Assembly (NCBI RefSeq): GCF_006120725.1
Contig: NZ_SWMU01000005.1
Location: forward strand, 1 to 64,000
DNA from: Mesohalobacter halotolerans
GTDB lineage: Bacteria > Bacteroidota > Bacteroidia > Flavobacteriales > Flavobacteriaceae
Length of the DNA: 64,000 nt
Reading direction: 5' to 3'
Shown: positions 18,461 through 26,405 of the stretch, in pieces
How positions within the stretch are numbered: position 1 is the stretch's first letter
Layout: each line of letters begins with the position of its first letter
Program-made: the position numbers and the translations under genes
Notes under the pieces: generated by a model
Seen by the model: the letters and a program-made list of their open reading frames with translations, nothing else
What the model was told of the DNA's origin: nothing
The model's database searches: none

Positions 18461-20136
18461 GATTTTTGGTTTAAAGTTTGAATGAGTAGAGCAATGCTAA
18501 TGACTAGCGCACAGCCAAATAGATTTAACCACAAATACGGCATGATGTCAAAATAATAGCCAAAAATCACAATAATTTGGGTTATGACAGCTGCCCAGAA
18601 TGTAGCTGAAGATTTTACAAATTTAATGAAAAATGCCAAAAGGAAAATCCCTAAAACATTACCGTAAAATATTGAACCAATAATATTGACCAGTTCAATT
18701 AAATTGTCAAACAATGGTGCTAAGCAAGCCACAGTTATGGCAACTACACCCCAGAGTAGCGTAAATAGTTTTGAGATGTTCACAAAATGAATATCCGTTT
18801 TGGTAGTTTTCACGTTTCTCCTATACAGGTCAATAGCTGTGGTAGACGCTAACGCATTTAATTCTGATGCCGTTGAGGACATCGCAGCAGAAAGTATAGC
18901 AGCAAGAAGTAACCCAATCAAACCTCGAGGTAAATTATGGAGTATAAAATGGATAAACACATAATCGGTATCATTGGTCTCTACGGTGTCATCGGCTAGA
19001 TTTATAAGGGTTTTGGCTTCTTCCCTAAGTTCTTTTTCCTTAAAATTTGCATTGGCAAGTTGAACTTTAAGGTTTTCAAATTTAGTTTCTGAAATCCCTT
19101 TAGTGTTCATCTGGCTAAACAATGTTTTTTTATGCTCAAAATTGTGTTCTAGTCTCTGGTTGATATCCTGATAATCAGTTTTGTACTCACTCTGGTTAAC
19201 TGCGATTTCAGCAGCGGGATTAAAGTTAAGTGGAGCAGTATTAAATTGGTAAAACACAAAAACCATAATACCTACAAGCAGAATAAAAAACTGCATTGGT
19301 ACTTTAAGTAGTCCATTAAAAAGCATTCCAACCTGACTTTGCTTTACTGATTTGGCTGTTAAATACCGCTGAACTTGACTTTGGTCTGTACCGAAATACG
19401 AGAGTGCTAAAAATGTCCCACCAATTAATCCACTCCAAACCGTATAGCGTTGATTAAAGTCAAAGTCAAAATTTAAAATTTCCATTTTACCACTAGAAGC
19501 AGCGATCTCTAGTGCATTATTAAAGTTAATATTTTCGGGCAAATAACTTAGAATCACAAAAAAAGCGATTACCATACCAGAGAAAATAATTGCCATTTGT
19601 TGTTTTTGTGTCACACTTACAGCTCGAGTACCGCCGGAAACCGTATAGACAATCACCAAAATTCCAATGATGATATTAAGCGTAAATAAGTCCCAGCCTA
19701 AAACAGCTGAAAGTATAATTGCCGGCGCAAAAATGGTAATGCCAGCGGATAGTCCACGTTGCGTTAGAAAGAGCAGAGCTGTAAGTGTTCGGGTTTTTTT
19801 GTCAAAACGGCTTTCAAGATATTCATAAGCGGTATAAACTTTTAAGCGATGATAAATAGGAATAAAAACCATGCAAATAATGACCATTGCAATGGGTAAG
19901 CCAAAGTAAAATTGAACAAAACCCATACCGTCATCATAAGCTTGACCTGGTGTAGATAAAAACGTAATAGCACTGGCCTGAGTAGCCATTACAGAAATCC
20001 CAACGGTCCACCATCTTGCATCATTTCCACTTTTGATATAGTCTTGTACGTTTTGACTTTTTTTGGTTTTATAGGTGCCATATATCACTATAAAAGCAAT
20101 GCTGACAACCATAACAATGATATCAATATAATGCAT
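18457..20136 (-). CDS. Sodium:solute symporter (SSS family)
   Basis: This 559-aa membrane protein has about 13 hydrophobic segments and SSS-family features: ATQASAITFLSTPGQAYDDGMGFVQFYFGLP, AYEYLESRFDKKTRTLTALLFLTQRGLSAG, YTVSGGTRAVSVTQKQQ and the late SAAMSSTASELNALASTTAIDLYRR. It is probably a Na+-coupled importer for a sugar or similar organic solute. Between membrane segments, residues about 310-375 form a hydrophilic Lys/Glu/Asn-rich helical insert that many SSS proteins lack. A 35-aa membrane protein gene lies 3 bp upstream and the oxidoreductase overlaps the 3' end. The substrate is unknown; the genomic link to a secreted deacetylase points to an (amino)sugar. Confidence 0.9.
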   Translation of the reverse strand: MHYIDIIVMVVSIAFIVIYGTYKTKKSQNVQDYIKSGNDARWWTVGISVMATQASAITFLSTPGQAYDDGMGFVQFYFGLPIAMVIICMVFIPIYHRLKVYTAYEYLESRFDKKTRTLTALLFLTQRGLSAGITIFAPAIILSAVLGWDLFTLNIIIGILVIVYTVSGGTRAVSVTQKQQMAIIFSGMVIAFFVILSYLPENINFNNALEIAASSGKMEILNFDFDFNQRYTVWSGLIGGTFLALSYFGTDQSQVQRYLTAKSVKQSQVGMLFNGLLKVPMQFFILLVGIMVFVFYQFNTAPLNFNPAAEIAVNQSEYKTDYQDINQRLEHNFEHKKTLFSQMNTKGISETKFENLKVQLANANFKEKELREEAKTLINLADDTVETNDTDYVFIHFILHNLPRGLIGLLLAAILSAAMSSTASELNALASTTAIDLYRRNVKTTKTDIHFVNISKLFTLLWGVVAITVACLAPLFDNLIELVNIIGSIFYGNVLGIFLLAFFIKFVKSSATFWAAVITQIIVIFGYYFDIMPYLWLNLFGCALVISIALLIQTLNQKS

Positions 20137-20139
20137 AGT

Positions 20140-20247
20140 CTAGTTTAATGCAGTCATTAACCAATACATCAATGCAATGTAGATGAGGTTTGCTACCAAA
20201 ACAATGGTATAAAAACGTTTCCACCGATATGACTTTGTTTTACTCAT
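20140..20247 (-). CDS. 35-aa single-pass membrane protein, possible small symporter subunit
   Basis: This is a short ORF starting MSKTKSYRWKRFYTIV and ending YWLMTALN. A basic N-terminus (eight Lys/Arg/Tyr in the first dozen residues) is followed by one transmembrane helix of about 21 residues. The ATG at 20245-20247 overlaps the PIG-L stop codon (ATGAGTAA, 8-nt overlap), and its TAG is 3 bp before the symporter ATG. That arrangement indicates translational coupling of all three. Some SSS transporters have a small partner membrane protein encoded immediately upstream (as in the DUF4212 or YhdT-PanF and YjcH-ActP pairs). By analogy this could be such a subunit; sequence identity to those families is not claimed. 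Confidence 0.65.
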   Translation of the reverse strand: MSKTKSYRWKRFYTIVLVANLIYIALMYWLMTALN

Positions 20248-22729
20248 TTGAATTGATTGAAAGCATGTTGGACAATAATCTGAACGCGCCAGGAACACCG
20301 GCAGGTATTTGTCTAAAAAGACTCAAGCCAGTGTAAATATAGTAACCATCACCGTATGGTGCAACAAGTAAACTGCCTTTTGTTGGTTTATCGTCATAGT
20401 CTTGAATTTTTAAGATAGGCTGAAAGGCTTTGTCCCATTGGTCTGGAAAATATAGTCCGCGCTCTTGTACCCAACCCTTAAAGTCTTCTGAAGTAATTTG
20501 ATTTGGGTAATTCAGCAATTTATGGGTTTTATCTATAAATTGAACTTCTGCTGTTTCGTCGGTTACTCTGTTACGATATAAATTTAATTTTAAAGGAGAA
20601 ATTTCATCAGTAAGCAATCCATAGGTTGTGGTATATTGTGTAATTAATGTTCCACCTTGCTTGACATAATCAAACAAAATTTCATTTTTTGAAATGAGCT
20701 GTTCTTCTGTATTAAATGCTCTGATGCCTAAGATAATAGCATCAAATTGCTTTAAAATTTTAGGACTATAAGTATTTTTTAGATCTATAAATTCAACATT
20801 GTACCCCAGGCTTTTTAAATTGTCCGGTATTTTATCGCCTGCGCCCTTAATGTAACCAACATTCTTTACACCTTTATCAACTTTAATATTTACCAAAGTG
20901 CTTTTGGCATCTTGCGTAAAAACTTGTTTGGGAATGTGTTTATAATCTAAAGTATTTATCTGTTTAGAAAATATTTTATTTGCTGAATGAACTTCAATTT
21001 TAACATCGATTTTTTCAGTGTTTTCAGGAGGTTTAATTTTAAAATCAAAAGTTTTTGTTTCTGCGATTTCAGATAAATTGACGTCAAAATATTGGGGTTC
21101 CACTTTCCAGGATTCCGGTAAGTCTAAAGTGAGTTGACCATTAAAGGATTTGGTGTAAGATTTTATTTGAACTCTAAAATTATTTGGATTCCCATTTTTA
21201 AAAACAGCAACATCTTTTAGTGGCTTGATAGAAATCTTTGGAAGAATTTCAAAATCTTCAAAAACTTCACCATCTACAGGGTCATTGTATTTATAAACCA
21301 AGTCAGAATAGAAAGTAATTCTTGTATTTTCAATTTTTAAACTAAAACCTAATTGATAAGGGTTCGGCGTTTCAGGCAAACCTAATAGGTCTCTTTCTTC
21401 AACTTGGTAAAGTCCTTTTTTAGGCGGTAAGTTTAACCAATAGGGTAAAGTATTTTTAGAGTGAATATCAACATTAAAGGTATTATAAACTGCTTGATTA
21501 TTTTTTAAACTTGTTTTATGAGTAAGTAAACTTTTCGAATTCATTTCAATACCTAAGAGGTTAACATCAATTGGACTTCTATTGATGATTTCTGTATTAA
21601 TTTTCAAATTTTGATTGGCATTTGCATAGGGCGATTCACTTACACTTTCAATATACAAACCTAGACAAGCTTTGATAATGGCTTTAACTTGTTGTGTTTT
21701 AACGCGTTTCCAGTGTAGGTTATCTAAATTTTGAATCAGTTTATAAACCTGGAGCAAATCAGGGATGCTGTGATAGGGTTTAGAAAAATTGTAATCAGCA
21801 ATAATCTTATCAACAAGTTGTTGTATGGATTGCCCACCTTTCACACGATTCCAAGACGTGTCAATACCTTCAAAAATATTTTGATTTTGCGGTAAATCAC
21901 CCTTGATGATTTCAAGATATTCTAATTGTTCGCCGCGTTTTGGCGTGTTACCAAAGGCTTGAGACTTATGTTGACTTCGGCTAAGAGAGGCAATTTCTGA
22001 ATTGGATAGGCCTAAATCAGGGTAATATTGACCAATATCAAAGGCAATAAGATTTGATTTATCAGCATCCTTAAAAGCTTTTCGACTACCATAAAACCAC
22101 CAAGAAGTATTAAAAAACAAGCGCTTAGGTTGCCAAGTTGAAGTAGATTTCAATTGGCTTTTAAATTGTTCTGGATCTGGAGCTAAATCAAAAGCCTCTA
22201 CACTTAGCATAGCAGAAGCTGTGTGATGACCGTGAGTGGTGCCAGGTGTGCGGTGATCGAAACGGTTGATAATCACATCAGGTTTGAGGTGACGTATTGT
22301 CCAAACCATATCGTTAATTATACTGTCTTTGTTCCAGATATTTAAGGTTTCTTCAGGCGATTTGGAATAGCCAAAGTCAATGGCACGTGTAAAGCGTTGA
22401 TGACCACCATCAATAGAACGTGCTTTAAGTAGCTCTTGCGTTCGAATGAGTCCTAAGGCTTCTTTTAAATCTGAGCCTAAAAGATTTTGACCACCGTCAC
22501 CTCTTGTAAGAGCTAGGTAATACGTTTGTGCATGAGTTTGGTTTGAAAAATAAGATATCAAACGTGTATTTTCATCATCAGGATGAGCAGCAATATAAAG
22601 AACAGTGCCGAGAAAGTTTAATTTTTTTAAATCTCTAAAAATCTCAACAGCATTGGGTTTAGAAGGCGTTTGGCCAGATAAAAACGTAAAATAACAACAT
22701 GATAAAAGAAGCCAAAACCTTGATTTCAT
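20240..22729 (-). CDS. Secreted large PIG-L/LmbE family deacetylase
   Basis: The 829-aa protein has a signal peptide (MKSRFWLLLSCCYFTFLSGQ). The N-terminal PIG-L domain (residues about 35-300) contains the zinc site HPDDE at 49-53 and HGHH at 166-169. These enzymes hydrolyse N-acetyl groups of GlcNAc-type sugars with a bound metal. The remaining about 500 residues include beta-sandwich-like segments and a C-terminal domain resembling a class I glutamine-amidotransferase-like/ThuA fold (FDAIILGIRAFNTEEQL, YVKQGGTLITQYTTTYG). The sequence is too large and is secreted, so it is not the bacillithiol enzyme BshB. It is first in the operon with the small membrane protein, the Na+ symporter and the MocA oxidoreductase. 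Confidence 0.88.
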   Translation of the reverse strand: MKSRFWLLLSCCYFTFLSGQTPSKPNAVEIFRDLKKLNFLGTVLYIAAHPDDENTRLISYFSNQTHAQTYYLALTRGDGGQNLLGSDLKEALGLIRTQELLKARSIDGGHQRFTRAIDFGYSKSPEETLNIWNKDSIINDMVWTIRHLKPDVIINRFDHRTPGTTHGHHTASAMLSVEAFDLAPDPEQFKSQLKSTSTWQPKRLFFNTSWWFYGSRKAFKDADKSNLIAFDIGQYYPDLGLSNSEIASLSRSQHKSQAFGNTPKRGEQLEYLEIIKGDLPQNQNIFEGIDTSWNRVKGGQSIQQLVDKIIADYNFSKPYHSIPDLLQVYKLIQNLDNLHWKRVKTQQVKAIIKACLGLYIESVSESPYANANQNLKINTEIINRSPIDVNLLGIEMNSKSLLTHKTSLKNNQAVYNTFNVDIHSKNTLPYWLNLPPKKGLYQVEERDLLGLPETPNPYQLGFSLKIENTRITFYSDLVYKYNDPVDGEVFEDFEILPKISIKPLKDVAVFKNGNPNNFRVQIKSYTKSFNGQLTLDLPESWKVEPQYFDVNLSEIAETKTFDFKIKPPENTEKIDVKIEVHSANKIFSKQINTLDYKHIPKQVFTQDAKSTLVNIKVDKGVKNVGYIKGAGDKIPDNLKSLGYNVEFIDLKNTYSPKILKQFDAIILGIRAFNTEEQLISKNEILFDYVKQGGTLITQYTTTYGLLTDEISPLKLNLYRNRVTDETAEVQFIDKTHKLLNYPNQITSEDFKGWVQERGLYFPDQWDKAFQPILKIQDYDDKPTKGSLLVAPYGDGYYIYTGLSLFRQIPAGVPGAFRLLSNMLSINSNE

Positions 22730-22742
22730 AAATTTTTAATCC

Positions 22743-22750
22743 CAAATATA
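22743..22750 (-). promoter_or_regulatory. -7 promoter box for the PIG-L/symporter operon
   Basis: On the minus strand the bases are TATATTTG, a full TAnnTTTG match, 13 nt before the ATG at 22729. Confidence 0.55.
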
Positions 22751-22870
22751 ATAGCTTTAATTGAGTTGGATTAAACTTAAGTTTTCTTTAACTTAATTCA
22801 GCAACAGGTCTAATTAAAACTGTATTTAATAATATATGTGATAATAAAATAGTCGTCTCAATAAATTATT

Positions 22871-22878
22871 TACTTTTG
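22871..22878 (+). promoter_or_regulatory. -7 promoter box for pyrR-pyrB
   Basis: TACTTTTG matches TAnnTTTG and lies 25 nt before the pyrR ATG. The resulting 5' leader would be about 20 nt, too short for an antiterminator/terminator pair. Confidence 0.5.
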
Positions 22879-22903
22879 TAAAACACTGACGCACCAGATA
22901 TAC

Positions 22904-23452
22904 ATGGGTAAGAAAAAGTTACTAAATCAAAAAGAAATCGATATTATTTTAAATCGATTGGCTTGCCAACTGATAGAGAATCACGATGATTTTAAAGAAA
23001 CTGTTGTCATAGGATTACAGCCACGAGGTGTGTTTTTAAGCCAAAGACTACAACAATTACTTTATACAGTATATCAGATTGAGCATATCGACTTTGGAAA
23101 ACTCGATATTACTTTTTATAGGGATGATTTTATGCGTGGAAATAAGGTATTACAAGCCAATAAAACAGATATCGATTTTATCGTAGAAAACAAAAAGGTC
23201 GTTTTTGTAGATGACGTGCTCTACACCGGTAGAAGTATCCGTTCTGCATTAACAGCCATTCAATCGTTTGGACGCCCACAATCGATAGAACTATTAACCT
23301 TAATTGATCGTCGTTTTAGTCGTCATTTGCCCATTCAACCAGATTATAAAGGTAGACAGGTTGATGCTATAAACCGTGAACGGGTCATTGTATCTTGGGA
23401 AGAGAACGATGGTGAAGACGCCGTATATTTAACACAAGATCGTAATGAGTGA
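22904..23452 (+). CDS. pyrR: Bifunctional pyrimidine regulator / uracil phosphoribosyltransferase PyrR
   Basis: The 182-aa type I phosphoribosyltransferase carries the PRPP-binding loop VVFVDDVLYTGRSIRSALTAI. The N-terminal LNQKEIDIILNRLACQLIE and VVIGLQPRGVFLSQRL are in the PyrR order, and RRFSRHLPIQPDYKGRQVDAI is the PyrR signature. In Bacillus PyrR binds pyr mRNA and causes attenuation in response to UMP; it also makes UMP from uracil. The operon leader here looks too short for that attenuator, so regulation may differ. pyrB overlaps the 3' end by 8 nt (ATGAGTGA), so the two are co-translated. Confidence 0.95.
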   Translation: MGKKKLLNQKEIDIILNRLACQLIENHDDFKETVVIGLQPRGVFLSQRLQQLLYTVYQIEHIDFGKLDITFYRDDFMRGNKVLQANKTDIDFIVENKKVVFVDDVLYTGRSIRSALTAIQSFGRPQSIELLTLIDRRFSRHLPIQPDYKGRQVDAINRERVIVSWEENDGEDAVYLTQDRNE

Positions 23453-24392
23453 ATTAAGTGTAAATCATTTATTAGGCATAAAACATATCAGCGCTGCTGA
23501 TATTCAACTTATTTTTGAAACAGCAGACCATTTTAAAGAAGTCATTAATCGACCTATAAGGAAAGTTCCATCGCTCAGAGATGTTACTATAGCTAATTTA
23601 TTTTTTGAAAATAGTACACGAACGCGATTATCTTTTGAATTAGCAGAAAAACGTTTAAGTGCTGATGTTGTTAATTTTTCTGCCTCTTCTTCATCTGTAA
23701 ATAAAGGAGAAACACTCATTGATACCGTAAATAATATACTAGCGATGAAAGTAGACATGGTGGTGATGAGGCATCCCAATCCCGGTGCAGGTGTATTCCT
23801 CTCTAAACATGTTGACGCTTCAATTGTTAATGCTGGAGATGGTACACACGAACACCCAACTCAAGCCCTTTTAGACACCTATTCTATACGTGAAAAATTA
23901 GGTGAAGTCAAGGGCAAAAAAATTGTGATTGTAGGCGATATATTGCATTCAAGAGTCGCTTTGAGTAATATTTTTTGTCTTCAGAAACTCGGTGCAGAAG
24001 TAAAGGTTTGTGGACCGAACACTCTAATTCCACAGCATATTAAAAGCCTTGGTGTTGAGGTTGAACACAATCTTGACCAAGCTTTACAGTGGTGTGATGT
24101 GGCCAACATGTTGAGAGTGCAAAATGAAAGGATGAGCACACGTTATTTTCCCTCTACTCGTGAATATGTAGCTCAGTTTGGTTTAGACAAACAGCGTTTA
24201 GAACAAATAAATAAATCTATCGTGATAATGCACCCTGGACCAATAAATCGAGGTGTTGAAATATCAAGTGATATTGCAGATTCTCATCATGCTATCATTT
24301 TAAATCAAGTTGAAAATGGTGTAGCCATTCGAATGGCAATTTTATACCTATTGGCTTCGAAGCTTAAGCATTATTCAGCTGAAACTTTATAG
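23445..24392 (+). CDS. pyrB: Aspartate carbamoyltransferase catalytic subunit
   Basis: The 315-aa enzyme makes N-carbamoyl-aspartate, the committed step of pyrimidine synthesis. Visible are the carbamoyl-phosphate loop FENSTRTRLSFELAEKRL, SSSVNKGETLIDT, MRHPNPGAG, DGTHEHPTQALLD, VGDILHSRVALSN and the C-terminal MHPGPINRGVEIS. Length is that of the trimer-forming class without a PyrI regulatory chain. It overlaps pyrR and is followed 5 bp later by an unknown gene and rnz, probably the same transcript. Confidence 0.97.
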   Translation: MSELSVNHLLGIKHISAADIQLIFETADHFKEVINRPIRKVPSLRDVTIANLFFENSTRTRLSFELAEKRLSADVVNFSASSSSVNKGETLIDTVNNILAMKVDMVVMRHPNPGAGVFLSKHVDASIVNAGDGTHEHPTQALLDTYSIREKLGEVKGKKIVIVGDILHSRVALSNIFCLQKLGAEVKVCGPNTLIPQHIKSLGVEVEHNLDQALQWCDVANMLRVQNERMSTRYFPSTREYVAQFGLDKQRLEQINKSIVIMHPGPINRGVEISSDIADSHHAIILNQVENGVAIRMAILYLLASKLKHYSAETL

Positions 24393-24397
24393 GACTT

Positions 24398-24730
24398 ATG
24401 CAAAGTATTAAAAAAGAAAACTACATCATACTAAAAGACGATAAAGACGATGCAAAGGATTTTGCTAAGTTTATTTATGGTTTATTAGATCAATTTAAAT
24501 CAGACAACTTGGTCATTGATATTTTAAAATATGGTAAGCTAACTTTAGACGAACTGCTAGCTTATTTAAAACCTTCCTTAAAGCATTACAAAAACAACAA
24601 ATCGTTTATTATTGTAAACGATACCATTGTCATAGACGATGTCCCTGAAGAACTAAGAGTTGTACCCACACTTCAAGAAGCTGAAGACATGATCCAAATG
24701 GAAGAAATAGAACGAGATTTAGGTTTTTAG
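24398..24730 (+). CDS. Uncharacterised 110-aa protein between pyrB and rnz
   Basis: This is a soluble 110-aa acidic protein with no signal peptide and no membrane segment. It opens MQSIKKENYIILKDDKDDAKDFAKF and includes KSFIIVNDTIVIDDVPEELRVVPTLQEAEDMIQMEEIERDLGF at its end. The alternating strand/helix pattern (YIILKD, NLVIDIL, SFIIVND) suggests a small alpha/beta fold, perhaps STAS-like, but I do not recognise a family with certainty. The stop codon is directly followed by the rnz ATG with no gap, and pyrB ends 5 bp upstream. The tight coupling to rnz suggests a partner or helper in RNA processing; this is inference only. Confidence 0.75.
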   Translation: MQSIKKENYIILKDDKDDAKDFAKFIYGLLDQFKSDNLVIDILKYGKLTLDELLAYLKPSLKHYKNNKSFIIVNDTIVIDDVPEELRVVPTLQEAEDMIQMEEIERDLGF

Positions 24731-25648
24731 ATGAGCTCGCCATTAAAAATCCATATTCTAGGATGTCATTCTGCAACACCAAAAGCCAATGCCTTTCCAA
24801 CTGCTCAAGTGGTAGAGATAAGAAGTCAGTTGATACTCGTAGATTGCGGTGAAGGCACACAAGTTAGACTTCGTCAAAACCGCATCAAGTTTAACCAGAT
24901 TAAACACATCTTAATTTCGCATTTACACGGTGATCATTTTTATGGTTTGATTGGGTTTTTATCGACTTTAAGTTTGCTCAACCGTCAAGCACCACTTCAA
25001 ATATTTGCACCAAAAGGTGCAGAAGAGATTATCAGGCTTCAACTTAAGCTTTCAAAATCTTATCTCAGCTATCCTTTAAAAATTCAAGCCTTAGAATCTT
25101 CAGCATCAGAAACTATTATTGATAATTCTAAATTTACAGTAAAAACTATCCCTTTAGATCATCGGGTTTACACCAATGGTTTTTTGATTATTGAGAAAGC
25201 AGGAGACAGAAAACTTAATATCGATAAAGCTGAACAATATCCTATTGATAAAGCATATTATAAAAAAATTGTAAAAGGCGCAGATATCGTTTTAGATGAT
25301 GGTAGAAGAATCCCCAACGAAGAGTTAACTTTTCCTGCAGAACTCCCCAAGTCTTATGCCTATTGTAGCGATACAGCTTTTAAACTTGACATCGTGCCAA
25401 TTATAAGAAAAGCTACAGCTTTGTATCACGAATCCACATTTTTAGAAATTAACGAAGATCTCTGTGCTAAAACAAAACACTCTACAGCCAAACAGGCTGG
25501 TATTATTGCTTCAAAAGCAGAAGTAGGCCACTTAATACTCGGTCACTATTCAGCGCGATATAAAAATCTAAATGCATTTAAAACAGAAGCAGAATCAGTT
25601 TTTAATCCGGTTTCATTGGCTGAAAGTGGTAAAACATTTGTATTTTAA
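24731..25648 (+). CDS. rnz: Ribonuclease Z
   Basis: The 305-aa metallo-beta-lactamase-fold endonuclease removes 3' trailers of tRNA precursors that lack encoded CCA. The zinc motif SHLHGDHFYGL contains H64, H66, D68 and H69. VDCGEGTQVRL precedes it, the substrate-binding PxKG-like FAPKGAEEI follows, and a later Asp (YCSDTAF) and His (LILGHYSARY) complete the site. Length matches the short bacterial form. The gene starts immediately after the stop codon of the 110-aa gene. Its stop codon overlaps that of the convergent NlpC/P60 gene by 4 nt. Confidence 0.96.
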   Translation: MSSPLKIHILGCHSATPKANAFPTAQVVEIRSQLILVDCGEGTQVRLRQNRIKFNQIKHILISHLHGDHFYGLIGFLSTLSLLNRQAPLQIFAPKGAEEIIRLQLKLSKSYLSYPLKIQALESSASETIIDNSKFTVKTIPLDHRVYTNGFLIIEKAGDRKLNIDKAEQYPIDKAYYKKIVKGADIVLDDGRRIPNEELTFPAELPKSYAYCSDTAFKLDIVPIIRKATALYHESTFLEINEDLCAKTKHSTAKQAGIIASKAEVGHLILGHYSARYKNLNAFKTEAESVFNPVSLAESGKTFVF

Positions 25649-26391
25649 ATATGCTTTATCACTCGAAGTTGGTGTGAATAATTTTTGGTTTCAGCATTAA
25701 AAATTCCTGTATGGTCTAAACGGTCTATGCGGACTTTCCCGTGGGCATGAATGATATAGTTGTTTTTCATCAAAATTCCAACGTGAATAATTTTTCCTTC
25801 TTCATTATCAAAAAATGCTAAATCACCAGGTTGAGCCTCTTCTATAAAACTTAAATTTTCACCTTGTTGTGCTTGTTGAGAAGAATCTCGACGCAGTTGA
25901 ATCCCACATGATTTATAAACCATCTGTGTAAAACCACTGCAATCTATACCAAACGGACTCATGCCACCCCATATATATGGCGCATTAAGGTAGAGTAGTG
26001 CTGTAGGGACGAGTTTGTCGCGATGTATTTTACCATTGCTCAGGTTGACATCAAAATCGTAGTTTAGCTCCAGTAAGCCATTTACAGATGAACCCAAAAC
26101 TACCGGTATAAGTTGCTTATCAGGGCTTTGGACATATTCAACAAGATCTGTGGAGCATTTTAAAAGTTGAGATTTGATTTTTTTAAATTGCTGTAAATTA
26201 ATAACTAGACATTGTTTAGAATCTATCCAACCTTCATAAGCATCAAAAGCATTTCTGATTTTAGTCCATTTTTTGGTCTGTTCTAAAATTTCAAACACAT
26301 CCCCAAATAAGAGCTGTGTCACCATTTCTGAGGCATCATTTGCATCTGCTCTAACGGGAACGAGACTAAGGTGACAACAACCGTAAGCCAT
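25645..26391 (-). CDS. C40 family (NlpC/P60) peptidase with SH3-like domains
   Basis: This is a 248-aa cysteine peptidase of the type that cuts gamma-D-Glu/meso-diaminopimelate bonds in peptidoglycan fragments (YkfC/dipeptidyl-peptidase VI-like). SH3-like regions occupy about residues 1-110 (EMVTQLLFGDVFEILEQTKKWTKIRNAFDAYEGWI). The C40 domain contains the nucleophile Cys in PFGIDCSGFTQMVYKSCGI, His in GKIIHVGILMKNNYIIHAHG, and LRRDSSQQAQQG. There is no signal peptide, so it may be cytoplasmic and used in muropeptide recycling. It lies 14 bp downstream of the thiolase gene on the same strand. Confidence 0.9.
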   Translation of the reverse strand: MAYGCCHLSLVPVRADANDASEMVTQLLFGDVFEILEQTKKWTKIRNAFDAYEGWIDSKQCLVINLQQFKKIKSQLLKCSTDLVEYVQSPDKQLIPVVLGSSVNGLLELNYDFDVNLSNGKIHRDKLVPTALLYLNAPYIWGGMSPFGIDCSGFTQMVYKSCGIQLRRDSSQQAQQGENLSFIEEAQPGDLAFFDNEEGKIIHVGILMKNNYIIHAHGKVRIDRLDHTGIFNAETKNYSHQLRVIKHI

Positions 26392-26405
26392 GGGCTAAAA
26401 TTAAT

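Noticed and set aside
20240-22729. PIG-L protein as bacillithiol enzyme BshB partner of bshC
   Set aside because: It has a signal peptide and is more than three times the length of BshB, so it acts outside the cytoplasm.
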